From the NCBI GenBank assembly GCA_041396985.1, contig JAWKXO010000001.1, positions 1 through 64,000 of the forward strand: a stretch of DNA of 64,000 nucleotides, written 5' to 3'. The translations under genes were made by a program, and so were the position numbers. Within the stretch, counting starts at the first letter, position 1. The number at the start of each line of letters is the position of its first letter. The notes below the pieces were generated by a model. It searched no databases, was not told where the DNA came from, and saw nothing but the letters and a program-made list of their open reading frames with translations. Shown here piece after piece: positions 1-8,645 of the stretch. Source of the DNA: Emcibacteraceae bacterium (GTDB taxonomy: Bacteria > Pseudomonadota > Alphaproteobacteria > Sphingomonadales > Emcibacteraceae).

Positions 1-1000
1 TCATACCATCAGACAAATTTTCTATGTGAAAGACTTGATGTGTGTTCTCTTCATCAAAAGGTGCTCTAACACCTTCTAAATTGGATGCATCACCTAGTAC
101 TACAAAACTCGGACGCCACAAAATATCTTCATCAACATCTATAATCCTATGTTCGTTAAATGACAGGTTTTCACCCTGAATGAGCCCTACTCTAAATACC
201 TCAGGACAAACAATTTCGTAATATGCAAAATCGCTAAATGGTCGATGAAACCAAACAGGTTGTGGTGTAATTATTGAAATGGGTACTTTAAAAGTTAAAG
301 CATGAGTACGATTTGTTGTGATCTCTCGATAAACCTTCATTCTTAGTATTTGTTCAGGTTCACCATTTGAAGAAGTTGTCATAAAATTTATTTGCTCTGT
401 TGGCGACATGGCAATTCTTTGCAGATCATTTGATGAAGTAATAGATTTCAAACTAGTAAAATAACAGAATGTTGCGTTATTAACTTCTCTCACACCTTGC
501 AAGTTCCATGGTGAACCTCGCAGGTGAGCACTATTCAATATTTTATTAATTGTATCTTCAGTGGTGAAGTGCTGAACTCTGATGAGAGCCTGATTATCTG
601 GTGTAAAATCACATAAACCTCCAGAATTTTTAATTAAATCAACTGGCCCATAGAAACTACAATCATATAATTGAGCACCGCTTGCATCTGTCCTGATATA
701 ACCTGCAGAATTAAACTTTATTATTAATCTTATTGCATAATTGCTTTTAGTTGCTCTTACATCTAATGAAAAACATCCATAAAATTCATCTTCATCCAAT
801 TTTATAAATGAGTTTGAGCCGAAAAAAGCTGGCTGAAAGAAAACCCACTGATTATCTATTTCAGCAAATAGAAAATGTGGCATGACCACACTTAATCCGT
901 CAGCATGAACAAGCCTTAATAGAACACGACCTTCATACAATGCGCCAGTTTCATCGTAAGATTGCCCTGCTTCTGAAATACTAAATAAGTCTGACAGCAC
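1..1000 (-). CDS. Unrecognised protein, 3' end cut off by window edge; possible ART-like domain
   Basis: An open frame runs from a GTG at 1000 to the window edge (333 complete codons, no stop), so the C-terminus is missing. The start is fixed by an in-frame TAA directly before the GTG and a GGGGGAAA ribosome-binding site just upstream. There is no signal peptide or membrane segment. The first 130 residues look like a beta-rich domain. Around residues 165-210 the motif QHFTTEDTINKIL, then SPWN and CYFTSL, is loosely reminiscent of ADP-ribosyltransferase folds (H-[YF]-T ... I-L-x-S-G), but I cannot identify the key catalytic residues with certainty. Codon use is more AT-rich than in the secretion genes. 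Coding status is well supported by the long frame; the function is open. Confidence 0.72.
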   Translation of the reverse strand, partial: MLSDLFSISEAGQSYDETGALYEGRVLLRLVHADGLSVVMPHFLFAEIDNQWVFFQPAFFGSNSFIKLDEDEFYGCFSLDVRATKSNYAIRLIIKFNSAGYIRTDASGAQLYDCSFYGPVDLIKNSGGLCDFTPDNQALIRVQHFTTEDTINKILNSAHLRGSPWNLQGVREVNNATFCYFTSLKSITSSNDLQRIAMSPTEQINFMTTSSNGEPEQILRMKVYREITTNRTHALTFKVPISIITPQPVWFHRPFSDFAYYEIVCPEVFRVGLIQGENLSFNEHRIIDVDEDILWRPSFVVLGDASNLEGVRAPFDEENTHQVFHIENLSDGM

Positions 1001-1083
1001 TTACTTTCCCCCTATAAAGATAGTAAAGTATGAATGGGTAATTATATATCGATATTAATTATTTTTATAGATCATACATGAGT

Positions 1084-1224
1084 TCAATTACATTTTTCAC
1101 ATAGTTTAATGGGAACATTGTCAATTATAGGTAAGGCCTCTTTATAATAATCAGTTCGAAATGCGTTAAGAATGGGAGCCACTTTTAAAATTTCATAAAA
1201 ATTGAATTTGTACCCCTCTATCAT
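1084..1224 (-). pseudogene. 46-codon ORF, probable remnant of a longer gene
   Basis: A short frame (ATG at 1224, TGA at 1084-1086) encodes a protein-like sequence with NFYEILKVAPILNAF, then DNVPIKL and a terminal CEKCN. The same frame stays open back to a TAG near 1263 and also reads like protein there (FRQHLKVYSM). It lies 83 bases upstream of the truncated gene on the same strand. The composition suggests the 3' end of a former gene with a CxxC motif rather than noise. It could instead be a genuine small protein; nothing decides. Confidence 0.3.
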
Positions 1225-1299
1225 TGAATACACTTTTAAATGCTGTCTGAACTCTATACTATTCTATAGCAGATAAACTAATTTAAAATTGGAATATCA

Positions 1300-1935
1300 A
1301 TGGCGTTAAGTGATCAGATCCGGTTTTGGTTTGGATTTTTGCCTAAAAATGCCGGTCCTTGTATGGCTTTACTTGAGAAGTGCTGCTTGGAGACCATAGT
1401 CAGCAGTGGCATTAATCCGCCAATTTTGTTTAAAAACAATATCTGTGCCATGACCGCATGGTGGGCCATCCCCTACACTATTTATTTGTTTCAGCTATTC
1501 GAAAAGCCGGAAATCACCCCTCGCCTTATCCAGAAAATGTCGAAAACCATATCGGCCCATGCTCAGGAACAGATGGGGTTTGATCCGGGAAATAAGAAGG
1601 ACGGATACGGGGATATTTCAAATGCCCTGGATACGCTCATTTTTGAAATGTGCCGCTTATGGGAAGCGATTTTCCGTGAATATTATGAAATCCATGATCG
1701 CGTCGATTATCATCAGATGTGTATCTATTTAAAAAGTGTTTTTACAAACCCGGAACTCGGGCTTGCCGAGCGTCTCTGGCTTCGGTTTGAAACGGAAGAA
1801 GAAGTGGCCGAATTTAGAAAAATGGCAGAAGAGGATGGTGAGGAATTCATTGACTATCTGGATGATATTGCCGATTGCATTACTAGACTATATATTTATT
1901 GTATGGACTATAAAGTGACCTTACCTACTAAATAA
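1300..1935 (+). CDS. Orphan soluble protein of unknown function (211 aa)
   Basis: I do not recognise this family. The predicted product is 211 residues, has no signal peptide, and is acidic at its C-terminal end (a Glu/Asp-rich stretch at about residues 163-190 containing ETEEEVAEF and EDGEEFIDYLDD). The N-terminal half is richer in Cys and Trp (CMALLEKCC, TAWWAIPY). It is followed after 11 bases by the YdeI-like gene on the same strand, so the two may be co-transcribed. No clear Shine-Dalgarno is visible before the ATG; the most upstream ATG of the frame was used. Coding status is supported by length and protein-like composition. Confidence 0.7.
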   Translation: MALSDQIRFWFGFLPKNAGPCMALLEKCCLETIVSSGINPPILFKNNICAMTAWWAIPYTIYLFQLFEKPEITPRLIQKMSKTISAHAQEQMGFDPGNKKDGYGDISNALDTLIFEMCRLWEAIFREYYEIHDRVDYHQMCIYLKSVFTNPELGLAERLWLRFETEEEVAEFRKMAEEDGEEFIDYLDDIADCITRLYIYCMDYKVTLPTK

Positions 1936-1946
1936 GAAACCGAATA

Positions 1947-2537
1947 ATGACTGACCTAAAATCGAAAATTGATGCCCTTTTAAATCATTCTTCAAACTGG
2001 AAAGAAGAACGTAAAAAGCTTCATCAAATTATTTTAGGGTGTGGCCTGGACGAAGATGTGAAATGGGGCAAGCTCTGTTACACCTATAAAAAAAGCAATG
2101 TTGCCATGATTTATGGCCTTAAAGACCATTGTGCCATTGGCTTTTTTAAAGGGGCGCTGATTAAAGATAAAAGCACTATACTGCAAAAACCCGGTGACAA
2201 TTCGCAAGCCATGCGCTGGGTTAAATTCAAAAATATTGAGGAAATATCAAAGCTTGAACCCTTGCTGAAAGATTATTTAAAAGAAGCAATAGACATTGAA
2301 AATTCAGGTTTAAAAATTGAGTTTAAAGAAAAAAACACCCTCGTTTTTCCGGAAGAATTTAATCAAAAGCTCAAGGAAATGCCTGAATTGAAAAAAGCTT
2401 TCAATGCCCTTACCCCTGGCCGGCAGAGAGGGTATAACCTGTATTTTTCAGGTGCCAAACAGGCAAAAACCCGCCTTGCAAGAATTGAAAAATGCATCTC
2501 CCCTATTCTTGATGGCAAAGGTTTAAATGACCGTTAA
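1947..2537 (+). CDS. YdeI/OmpD-associated family protein with DUF1801 domain
   Basis: The 196-residue product has the two-part architecture of this family: an N-terminal DUF1801 (YdhG-like) domain at about residues 15-120, including the typical EDVKWGKLCYTY and CAIGFFKGA segments, and a C-terminal YdeI/OmdA segment at about 135-185 (FPEEFNQKL, LTPGRQRGY, AKTRLARIEKC). The GRQRGYNLYFSGAKQAKTR pattern is diagnostic. It is a cytoplasmic protein of unknown biochemical role. It sits 11 bases after the orphan gene and converges with the histidine kinase 13 bases downstream. Confidence 0.85.
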   Translation: MTDLKSKIDALLNHSSNWKEERKKLHQIILGCGLDEDVKWGKLCYTYKKSNVAMIYGLKDHCAIGFFKGALIKDKSTILQKPGDNSQAMRWVKFKNIEEISKLEPLLKDYLKEAIDIENSGLKIEFKEKNTLVFPEEFNQKLKEMPELKKAFNALTPGRQRGYNLYFSGAKQAKTRLARIEKCISPILDGKGLNDR

Positions 2538-2550
2538 CTTAATTGATCAT

Positions 2551-3876
2551 TTAAGCGGTCTTAAAGATGACCGGAAATACCAGTCTTACTTCAGTGCCGG
2601 TTTTCGTTTCTGATGAAACATTATTTAGTTTTCTGATTGAAATTTTTGCGCGCAGATGATCAAGCAATTTTCGAACAATAATCAGGCCCAGACCATTGCC
2701 ATCCTCGCTTGCGATCAGATGCGTATCTTCAGGGTTATCGCAATTCATAATCTGGTTTGCAATCTGATCACTTATGCCATTGCCGTCATCAATTATTCTG
2801 ATTTCAATTTGATCATTTCCCTGTCTGGTGACCTTGATTTCCACCTTACCATCGACCGGTGAATGCCTTAAGGCGTTTGAGAGAATATTATAAATAACCT
2901 GTTTGAAATATCGCCTGTCGGTATCAATCATAATTTTTTCGTCAGAACTGCTTAAGATTATTTTCTGATTTTTCCTTGCCGAAACCGGTCTTAATTCATC
3001 AATATAGGTTTCCAGAAAATGGAGTATATCTTCATTTTCCATATGCAGATTAAGTTCACCGGATTCAATTTTTTTATGAATAAGCAGATCATTCACCAAA
3101 GACAGAAGATGATTGCCGCCGGAATTTATAAACTCAGCATATTCCTGAACCTTTTCAAGATTATTGGCATAAAGGTCCTTATTTTTGAGCATTTCCGAAA
3201 AGCCGATAATGGCATTCAGCGGCGTTCTGAGTTCATGACTCATATGGCCCAGAAAAGTGGCCCTGACATCGAGAGCCTTATTCAGCTCATCAATCTTTTC
3301 CTTCAGTTTTTTTCTATTGTAAAAAATTTCCCATCTCTGCTTTTCAAGGACAATTGATGTCAGGATACTAAGCACCATGACGGAAAAAATTCCTAAATCA
3401 AAAAACTCAACATGAATAACGTCCACGGATGCCGCCACACCGTAAAATAAAATACTGTTAAAAATTACCAGAGGAATTAAATAAATAAGGGATGCGGAAA
3501 AAAATACAGCAATGATTAAGTATACTATTGCAATTGCAGTTATTCCTCCCTCCCCGATCACAGAAATAAATGAAATTAGAAAAGCAAATGCATATCCGCA
3601 CAATACAGCGCTCCACAAGGAAAAATGCTGAATAGTTATATTTTTAAAATAGGCTAACGAAAGGCCGATTGCTAAATATATGATGGAAAATACACCGGAA
3701 ACATTTGTAAGATTTATAATCTGATAATAGGGAACATCAGTGTTTACCCCTTTATTACTAAGGGAAAGGAAGAGCATTATAGCTGAAATAACAAATGAAA
3801 AAATTTTAATATTTTTTACATTCTGGGAATGCATAAATATTCTAAATTCGGCTTCGCTTTTATAACTGTTTCTCAA
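2551..3876 (-). CDS. Membrane-bound sensor histidine kinase (orphan)
   Basis: This 441-residue kinase has about six predicted membrane segments in residues 22-178, then a short coiled linker, a HisKA dimerisation/phosphoacceptor domain and a HATPase_c domain. The H-box is MSHELRTPLN with phosphoacceptor His214. The N-box (YNILSNALRHSP), G1 box (DDGNGI) and G2 box (GNGLGL) are all intact, so it should be active. The membrane part shows no named sensor domain such as PAS. The frame begins with a TTG at 3876 preceded by GGGG seven bases upstream; an ATG at codon 15 is the alternative. No response regulator gene lies next to it, so its partner is unknown. Confidence 0.88.
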   Translation of the reverse strand: MRNSYKSEAEFRIFMHSQNVKNIKIFSFVISAIMLFLSLSNKGVNTDVPYYQIINLTNVSGVFSIIYLAIGLSLAYFKNITIQHFSLWSAVLCGYAFAFLISFISVIGEGGITAIAIVYLIIAVFFSASLIYLIPLVIFNSILFYGVAASVDVIHVEFFDLGIFSVMVLSILTSIVLEKQRWEIFYNRKKLKEKIDELNKALDVRATFLGHMSHELRTPLNAIIGFSEMLKNKDLYANNLEKVQEYAEFINSGGNHLLSLVNDLLIHKKIESGELNLHMENEDILHFLETYIDELRPVSARKNQKIILSSSDEKIMIDTDRRYFKQVIYNILSNALRHSPVDGKVEIKVTRQGNDQIEIRIIDDGNGISDQIANQIMNCDNPEDTHLIASEDGNGLGLIIVRKLLDHLRAKISIRKLNNVSSETKTGTEVRLVFPVIFKTA

Positions 3877-3921
3877 TAGCTAACCCCAAAAAAAATACTG
3901 AGTTTTTTAAACAACTATAGC

Positions 3922-3980
3922 TATAATAAAAATGAATGATAAATTTATGGTTAAATTAAACCTGTTAAATTTTTATTATA
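3922..3980. repeat. AT-only inverted repeat between kinase and TRAP operon
   Basis: Perfect 12-base arms TATAATAAAAAT (3922-3933) and its complement (3969-3980) flank a 35-base loop in the 160-base spacer downstream of the TRAP permease gene. It could help end transcription from the TRAP operon, but there is no G+C stem, and AT-rich DNA produces such arms by chance. Confidence 0.2.
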
Positions 3981-4036
3981 ATAATATCCTTTGTAACTAG
4001 ATGATCATAAAACGCAATTTCCACCTGGAAATATCC

Positions 4037-5959
4037 TTAATCTTTTACTGAATGCTTTCCTAAAAACCGGTTTCCGTAAATAATCATTCCCACCCCCGCT
4101 ATGATCACCGCAAAATTAAGCAGATTTTCCGGTCCCAAAACATGGGGCGCGGACCCGACAATCAGACAGAAAATTAAATCAATCAACCCGTGAAATTTGG
4201 CTTTTTCAGCCGAACTTGTCAATAATGTAAGCGCCCGGGCGAGTAGGATACCAGCAACAATTAAGGATATAGAGGCTATCATTATCTGCAGCCATGACCC
4301 GATTAGAAGAATTCCGGGATTATAAACAAAATAAAACGGCATGATAAAAGCCGAAAGCCCAAGCCTGAGCGCAGCAAGGCTGGTTTTCCTGAAATCTGAA
4401 TTGGCAAGTCCCGCTGCCGCATAGGACGCAATGGCGACCGGTGGTGTCAGCATGGAGACAAGCCCAAAATAAAAAACAAAGAAATGGGCGGCAATAAGGG
4501 GCACACCCATATCGGCAATGGACGGTGCCAATAGCATGGCGACCACAATATATACCGCCGATGTCGGCATACCCATGCCAAGAATGATGGCAATTGCCGC
4601 TGTGACCACAAGCATGGCAAATAGACCGTAAAGTTCGCCAATATCACTAAGAGCAAGGGCGAGGTTAAAGCCAATCCCGCTCATATTAATCACCCCGATG
4701 ATGATCCCTGCCCCGGCGCAGATCATTACCAATAATGTAAACGGTTTTCCAAGCTGAATGATGGAATTATAAACCAGATCCCAATTTGGCAGTTTCCGGT
4801 ATCTGATCAGGGATAAAATGAGCAGGGAAAGCGTCGAATAAAGCGCTGACTTGGCCGGATTATAAACAAGAACAAACAGAAAAAAGATCAGAATGAAAAG
4901 CGGAATGATAAATATCCACCCTTGTTTGAGTACCCCCCTCATTTTTGGGATTTCATCGTCTGTAAGTCCCTCCATCCCCCGGTCCCGCGCGTAAAAATCG
5001 ACCTGGGCAAATAAAAACAGATAATAAACCAGCGCCGGAATTATGGCTGAAGCAACTATAGTGGCATAGGGAAGCTCCAGATATTCGGCAATGATGAAGG
5101 CGGTCGCCCCCATAACCGGTGGCGCAAGCTGGCTGCCGTTTGAAGCCACGGCCTCAATTCCCGCCGCCATATGCCCGGAAAATCCGTGTCTTTTCATCAG
5201 CGGGATGGAGACCATACCCGTTGACATGATATTGGCAACGGTTGATCCGCTGACCGTACCCATCATTGAACTGCCAATAATCGCCACTTTGGCTGGTCCG
5301 CCGCGCCTTTTGCCAATCAAAGACATGGATATATCGGAAAAGAATGACGTCGCGCCGCTGCTTTGCATGACCTGACCCAGCACCAGAAACCCAAGCACCA
5401 GTGTTCCGGCAACGGTCAGGATAAAACCAAGAACGGCACTGCCATCAGAATAAAGATAGATGAACAAGCGGTCAGGATCAGTCTTTGATCCTTCAAAAAT
5501 ACCACCGGCAAGATGGCCAAGAAGTCCATAAATCAGTGAAGTGACAATAACCGCTGCCATGCCGTTTCCTGTGGTTTTACGCACCCCTTCGCACAGCAGC
5601 AAAATTGCAATAACCGCAACGGAGAATTTATATATATCCCGTTCATGCTGATGCAGTAGCCAGTATTCATAATTATAGGAGCATAATATCCAGACAAAAA
5701 AGGATATAAGCGCAAGTAAAATATCAATAATTCCCGGCTTTTCCCCATAAGGCCAGTATAAAAAGGAAGCGCAGAGCGCAAAGGCAAGCAGGATCGCCAG
5801 ATAATTGCCATCCAGCACATGAAGACCAAGCTGAAGCGGCACCCCCATGATCCAGACTATGCCCAGCAAAATAGGTAGTCCGAAAATTATCAGATTTATT
5901 ATTTTCCATGTTGGCTTTTCTGAAAAACCGGATATATCACTCACCGCTACTGTTCCCAA
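4037..5959 (-). CDS. TRAP transporter 4TM/12TM fusion permease
   Basis: The product (640 aa) is a polytopic inner-membrane protein matching the fused small-plus-large subunit type of tripartite ATP-independent periplasmic transporters, the type that works with TAXI solute-binding proteins. DctM-like hallmarks are present: GSSMMGTVSGSTVANIMSTG, then GSQLAPPVMGATAFI, and near the end GMGMPTSAVYIVVAML and SMLTPPVAIASYAAAGLA. Transport is driven by a Na+ or H+ gradient. The frame overlaps the TAXI gene by 13 bases if it starts at the TTG at 5959; a GTG at 5944, just past the TAXI stop, is an equally good start and would give 635 aa. The substrate is not known from sequence; the upstream hydrolase suggests an organic acid. 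Confidence 0.92.
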   Translation of the reverse strand: MGTVAVSDISGFSEKPTWKIINLIIFGLPILLGIVWIMGVPLQLGLHVLDGNYLAILLAFALCASFLYWPYGEKPGIIDILLALISFFVWILCSYNYEYWLLHQHERDIYKFSVAVIAILLLCEGVRKTTGNGMAAVIVTSLIYGLLGHLAGGIFEGSKTDPDRLFIYLYSDGSAVLGFILTVAGTLVLGFLVLGQVMQSSGATSFFSDISMSLIGKRRGGPAKVAIIGSSMMGTVSGSTVANIMSTGMVSIPLMKRHGFSGHMAAGIEAVASNGSQLAPPVMGATAFIIAEYLELPYATIVASAIIPALVYYLFLFAQVDFYARDRGMEGLTDDEIPKMRGVLKQGWIFIIPLFILIFFLFVLVYNPAKSALYSTLSLLILSLIRYRKLPNWDLVYNSIIQLGKPFTLLVMICAGAGIIIGVINMSGIGFNLALALSDIGELYGLFAMLVVTAAIAIILGMGMPTSAVYIVVAMLLAPSIADMGVPLIAAHFFVFYFGLVSMLTPPVAIASYAAAGLANSDFRKTSLAALRLGLSAFIMPFYFVYNPGILLIGSWLQIMIASISLIVAGILLARALTLLTSSAEKAKFHGLIDLIFCLIVGSAPHVLGPENLLNFAVIIAGVGMIIYGNRFLGKHSVKD

Positions 5960-6966
5960 ATATCAAGAAGTTTTTGATTACGCTGTTCTGCTTTATCATC
6001 CCAGATGGCTTCCCCTTTACCGCTTTTATAATAGTCAATGGCCGCTTTATGATAGGGAAAAGTCTGTGACGCGTGAACAAAATCACTTATTTTTGAAGAC
6101 GCAATCCCGCTGAATTCCTTTTGCATGGCGGGCCATTCTGAATGAAGCACATCCAAAATACGGACCACTTCCTCATCTTCCAGTGACGCGGGCACCATCA
6201 GGTAAATATCCATGGCAAAAATTAGCTTGTCTTTTTCAACGCCGGGATAGTCCCCCGCTTTAACCGGATAAGTGCCAAAGCCAGGGGCTTTATCACTGAT
6301 GAAGGGATCAGCTGAGCTATCCCGTTCAAGATCAAGAACATTTATCCCCACGGTGGCATCCGCTTTTTTTACAACCCCCATGCGAAGACTGCCGGGGGAC
6401 GCATCGGCATTTCCTTCAACAACCGCTTCCATCCCCTGCCCGACACCGGACACGGTCACAACCTGAACATCATTTTCACTCAAACCCGCCGCTTCCAGCA
6501 TAGCCCCGGCCATCAGGTTTATGGCGTGGGCTGCGGTGACTTCCAGCACCACTTTTTTACCCTTAAGATCAGCAACAGTTTTAATACCGCTCTCTTTTTT
6601 GGTCATAAAGGCAAAGGGCATCGCCCAAAGCCGCGCAACCGCCCGCAGGTTTTTATTGGCTTCGCGGCCGATCCCGGCATAGGCCGTGCCTCCATCCACC
6701 ATGGACGTGAGCCCCATTTCGACATCACCATTATTAACCACAGGGATAAAAACACTTGGCCCGATATAGGGCTGCGCCGTCACGCGAATGCGGAGTGATT
6801 TCTGTAAATGCTTCGCCAGCACCGTGCCAAACATATGCATGGAACTGCCGGTAAAACCGGTCGCCAGTTTTAACTGTTTTCTGGCGGCAAGCGTTTCCGA
6901 CAAGGGCAGAATGATAAGCGCGGCACTGAGGAATAAAGCACTAAGTTTTTTAAAAATTCCGTCCAT
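5947..6966 (-). CDS. TAXI-family TRAP transporter solute-binding protein
   Basis: The 339-residue product starts with a signal peptide (hydrophobic residues 11-26, cleavage after LAA near residue 28) and then shows the TAXI (TRAP-associated extracytoplasmic immunogenic) fold signature: KLATGFTGSSMHMFG near the N-terminus and GGTAYAG in the middle. It would bind the substrate in the periplasm and hand it to the fused permease encoded just downstream. The 20-base gap to the preceding hydrolase gene and the overlap with the permease gene indicate one operon. Confidence 0.92.
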   Translation of the reverse strand: MDGIFKKLSALFLSAALIILPLSETLAARKQLKLATGFTGSSMHMFGTVLAKHLQKSLRIRVTAQPYIGPSVFIPVVNNGDVEMGLTSMVDGGTAYAGIGREANKNLRAVARLWAMPFAFMTKKESGIKTVADLKGKKVVLEVTAAHAINLMAGAMLEAAGLSENDVQVVTVSGVGQGMEAVVEGNADASPGSLRMGVVKKADATVGINVLDLERDSSADPFISDKAPGFGTYPVKAGDYPGVEKDKLIFAMDIYLMVPASLEDEEVVRILDVLHSEWPAMQKEFSGIASSKISDFVHASQTFPYHKAAIDYYKSGKGEAIWDDKAEQRNQKLLDIWEQ

Positions 6967-6986
6967 TTATTCTTCGCTCCTATTCA

Positions 6987-7979
6987 TCACTCATCTGCCG
7001 GTGGTGTATATTTGACGACCTTCTGATCAATTTTACCGAAAATGGATTTTCCGGCCCGGTCAAAAATTTCAATTTCAATGCGGTCGCCAAACTGCATGAA
7101 TGGGGTTATCGCTTTCCCCTTCTTTAATATTTCAAGCGCGCGGACCTCCGCAAGGCAGCTTGAGCCAAGCGGGGAACCTTCATTCGCCACTGTACCGGAC
7201 CCGATCACCGTCCCCGCCATTAGTGAGCGTGATTTTGCCGCGTGTGAGACAAGCGTACAAAAATCAAATGTCATATCAATGCCCGCTTCCGGTGCCCCAA
7301 TTTCCTTACCGTTTAATGTGCTGACAATCGGCAGCGATAATTTCCCGCCGTCCCACGCCGCGCCAAGTTCATCCGGCGTAACAAAAACCGGCGGGAAGGA
7401 CGTCCATGGTTTTGTCTGGTAAAAGCCAAACTGTTTAACAATTTCCTTCGGCACCAGATTGCGTAAAGTCACATCATTTAAAAAGGAAATAAGTTTTATA
7501 TGTTTAGCCGCCCCTTTGACACTGGTACCAGCCGGCACATCATCAGTTATTACGGCGATTTCCGCTTCAAAATCTATGCCCCATTCTTCAACTTCAAAGG
7601 GCAGATCATCATTGGGGCCCAGAAATGCATCAGACGCGCCCATATACATCAGCGGGTCGGTCCAGAAACTTTCGGGTAGCTCGGCCCCGCGGGTTTTTCT
7701 GACCAGTTCCACATGGGTGACATAGGCACTGCCATCAGCCCAGTGATATGATCTTGGTAATGGTGCATCGCATTTTGCCGGATCAAACGGTTCACCCTCA
7801 ATTGAACCATTTTCCAGATCTTCATAAATTTTCTGTAATTTCGGTGCTGATTGTTCCCACTCATCCAGGGCCGCCTGCATGGTGCTGGCGACAGCCGTAG
7901 CAGGGGTATATCGCTTCAGATCCTTAGATACAACAACAAGCGCGCCATCACGACCGCTTTTTAAAGATGCTAACTTCAT
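6987..7979 (-). CDS. Fumarylacetoacetate hydrolase family protein
   Basis: The 330-residue protein matches the bacterial FAH-superfamily branch annotated as fumarylacetoacetase or 2-keto-4-pentenoate hydratase-like. The metal-binding acidic cluster EAEIAVI and the following SFLNDVTLRN segment are intact, as is the GTVIGSGTVANEGSP loop near residue 250. Such enzymes cleave C-C bonds in beta-diketo acids during aromatic (for example tyrosine/homogentisate) breakdown in the cytoplasm. It is the first gene of a three-gene operon with a TAXI-TRAP importer, so the imported compound is probably its substrate or a precursor. No homogentisate dioxygenase gene is in view, so the exact reaction stays open. 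Confidence 0.87.
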   Translation of the reverse strand: MKLASLKSGRDGALVVVSKDLKRYTPATAVASTMQAALDEWEQSAPKLQKIYEDLENGSIEGEPFDPAKCDAPLPRSYHWADGSAYVTHVELVRKTRGAELPESFWTDPLMYMGASDAFLGPNDDLPFEVEEWGIDFEAEIAVITDDVPAGTSVKGAAKHIKLISFLNDVTLRNLVPKEIVKQFGFYQTKPWTSFPPVFVTPDELGAAWDGGKLSLPIVSTLNGKEIGAPEAGIDMTFDFCTLVSHAAKSRSLMAGTVIGSGTVANEGSPLGSSCLAEVRALEILKKGKAITPFMQFGDRIEIEIFDRAGKSIFGKIDQKVVKYTPPADE

Positions 7980-8014
7980 TAATATTTTGTCTTTCTTGCG
8001 GGTCTTTTACCTGT

Positions 8015-8030
8015 TGACGGAATTTCGTCA
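8015..8030. promoter_or_regulatory. Near-palindrome in leader of hydrolase/TRAP operon
   Basis: TGACGGAATTTCGTCA is a 16-base near-perfect palindrome (one mismatched pair) lying 36-51 bases upstream of the hydrolase start. Its position suits an operator for a substrate-responsive repressor. No regulator gene is adjacent, so this is only a candidate. Confidence 0.25.
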
Positions 8031-8102
8031 CATCATGCCTCTTTGCATAAAGTCATATAATATTTATGAATTATCAGCAAGCTTAAGTGGAAACTTTCCG
8101 GA

Positions 8103-8645
8103 CTAGTTTTCCAGATTGCAGCCAAGCAGTCCCGATACAGAAATGATCGTTTCGCTTTTATCAGCATTTTTCACGGTCATTATACCATTGGGAATTTTTA
8201 TTCCTTCATAAAGATTTCGGCCCTCATCCGGGACAAGCCTGATATCAAGAATAACATTATTCCCCACATAATGCTGCCGCGCGTAAAAGCCGGGAAGCAC
8301 GGCTTCACTGGCCTGATCCCGCTTCATGATCAGTGCCTGCCCGCTGACCAGAACTTTTGCCTGATCGGTGGCAATATTCTGGGTAAAGACCAGCGGTCTG
8401 TTATCCTGCTTCGCCCAGAGGAATATGGTACATTCCCCTTTATTCATTTCCTGTGGTGGCAGGGTCAGTAACACCGTTGCTCTTACAGATGATGACACCC
8501 GAGCCGAAGTGACCGGACCGGGCCCCGGCCCGGCACCACGCATTCCCGGTGGATGCCCAAGTCCCACTTTTGCACTACATCCGGCTAAGGATAGAACAAT
8601 AAGGGATAAAAGCAGCCATGAGGATTTTTTTGTTAATTTTTTCAT
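8103..8645 (-). CDS. Small lipoprotein translationally coupled to gspN; candidate T2SS accessory protein
   Basis: The 180-residue product has a lysine-rich start, a hydrophobic core and a lipobox LAGC with Cys23, so it should be a lipoprotein. A Gly/Pro-rich linker (residues 30-44) leads to a beta-rich domain of about 125 residues with two further Cys (KGECTIFLW and LLGCNLEN) that could pair. Its start overlaps the gspN stop by four bases (ATGA), which makes it the last gene of the T2SS operon. Secretins usually need a small lipoprotein pilotin, and none is otherwise visible here, so a pilotin-like or other T2SS role is plausible. I do not recognise the family. Confidence 0.75.
   Translation of the reverse strand: MKKLTKKSSWLLLSLIVLSLAGCSAKVGLGHPPGMRGAGPGPGPVTSARVSSSVRATVLLTLPPQEMNKGECTIFLWAKQDNRPLVFTQNIATDQAKVLVSGQALIMKRDQASEAVLPGFYARQHYVGNNVILDIRLVPDEGRNLYEGIKIPNGIMTVKNADKSETIISVSGLLGCNLEN

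Noticed and set aside
2529..2560. Imperfect hairpin GACCGTTAA ... TTAAGCGGTC at the ydeI/kinase convergence
   Set aside because: The stem has a bulge and lacks a T-run, so it is not a supported terminator.
3922..3980. 12-base AT-only inverted repeat
   Set aside because: In such AT-rich DNA the arms can arise by chance, the loop is long and no T-run follows; listed only as a weak repeat, not as a finding.
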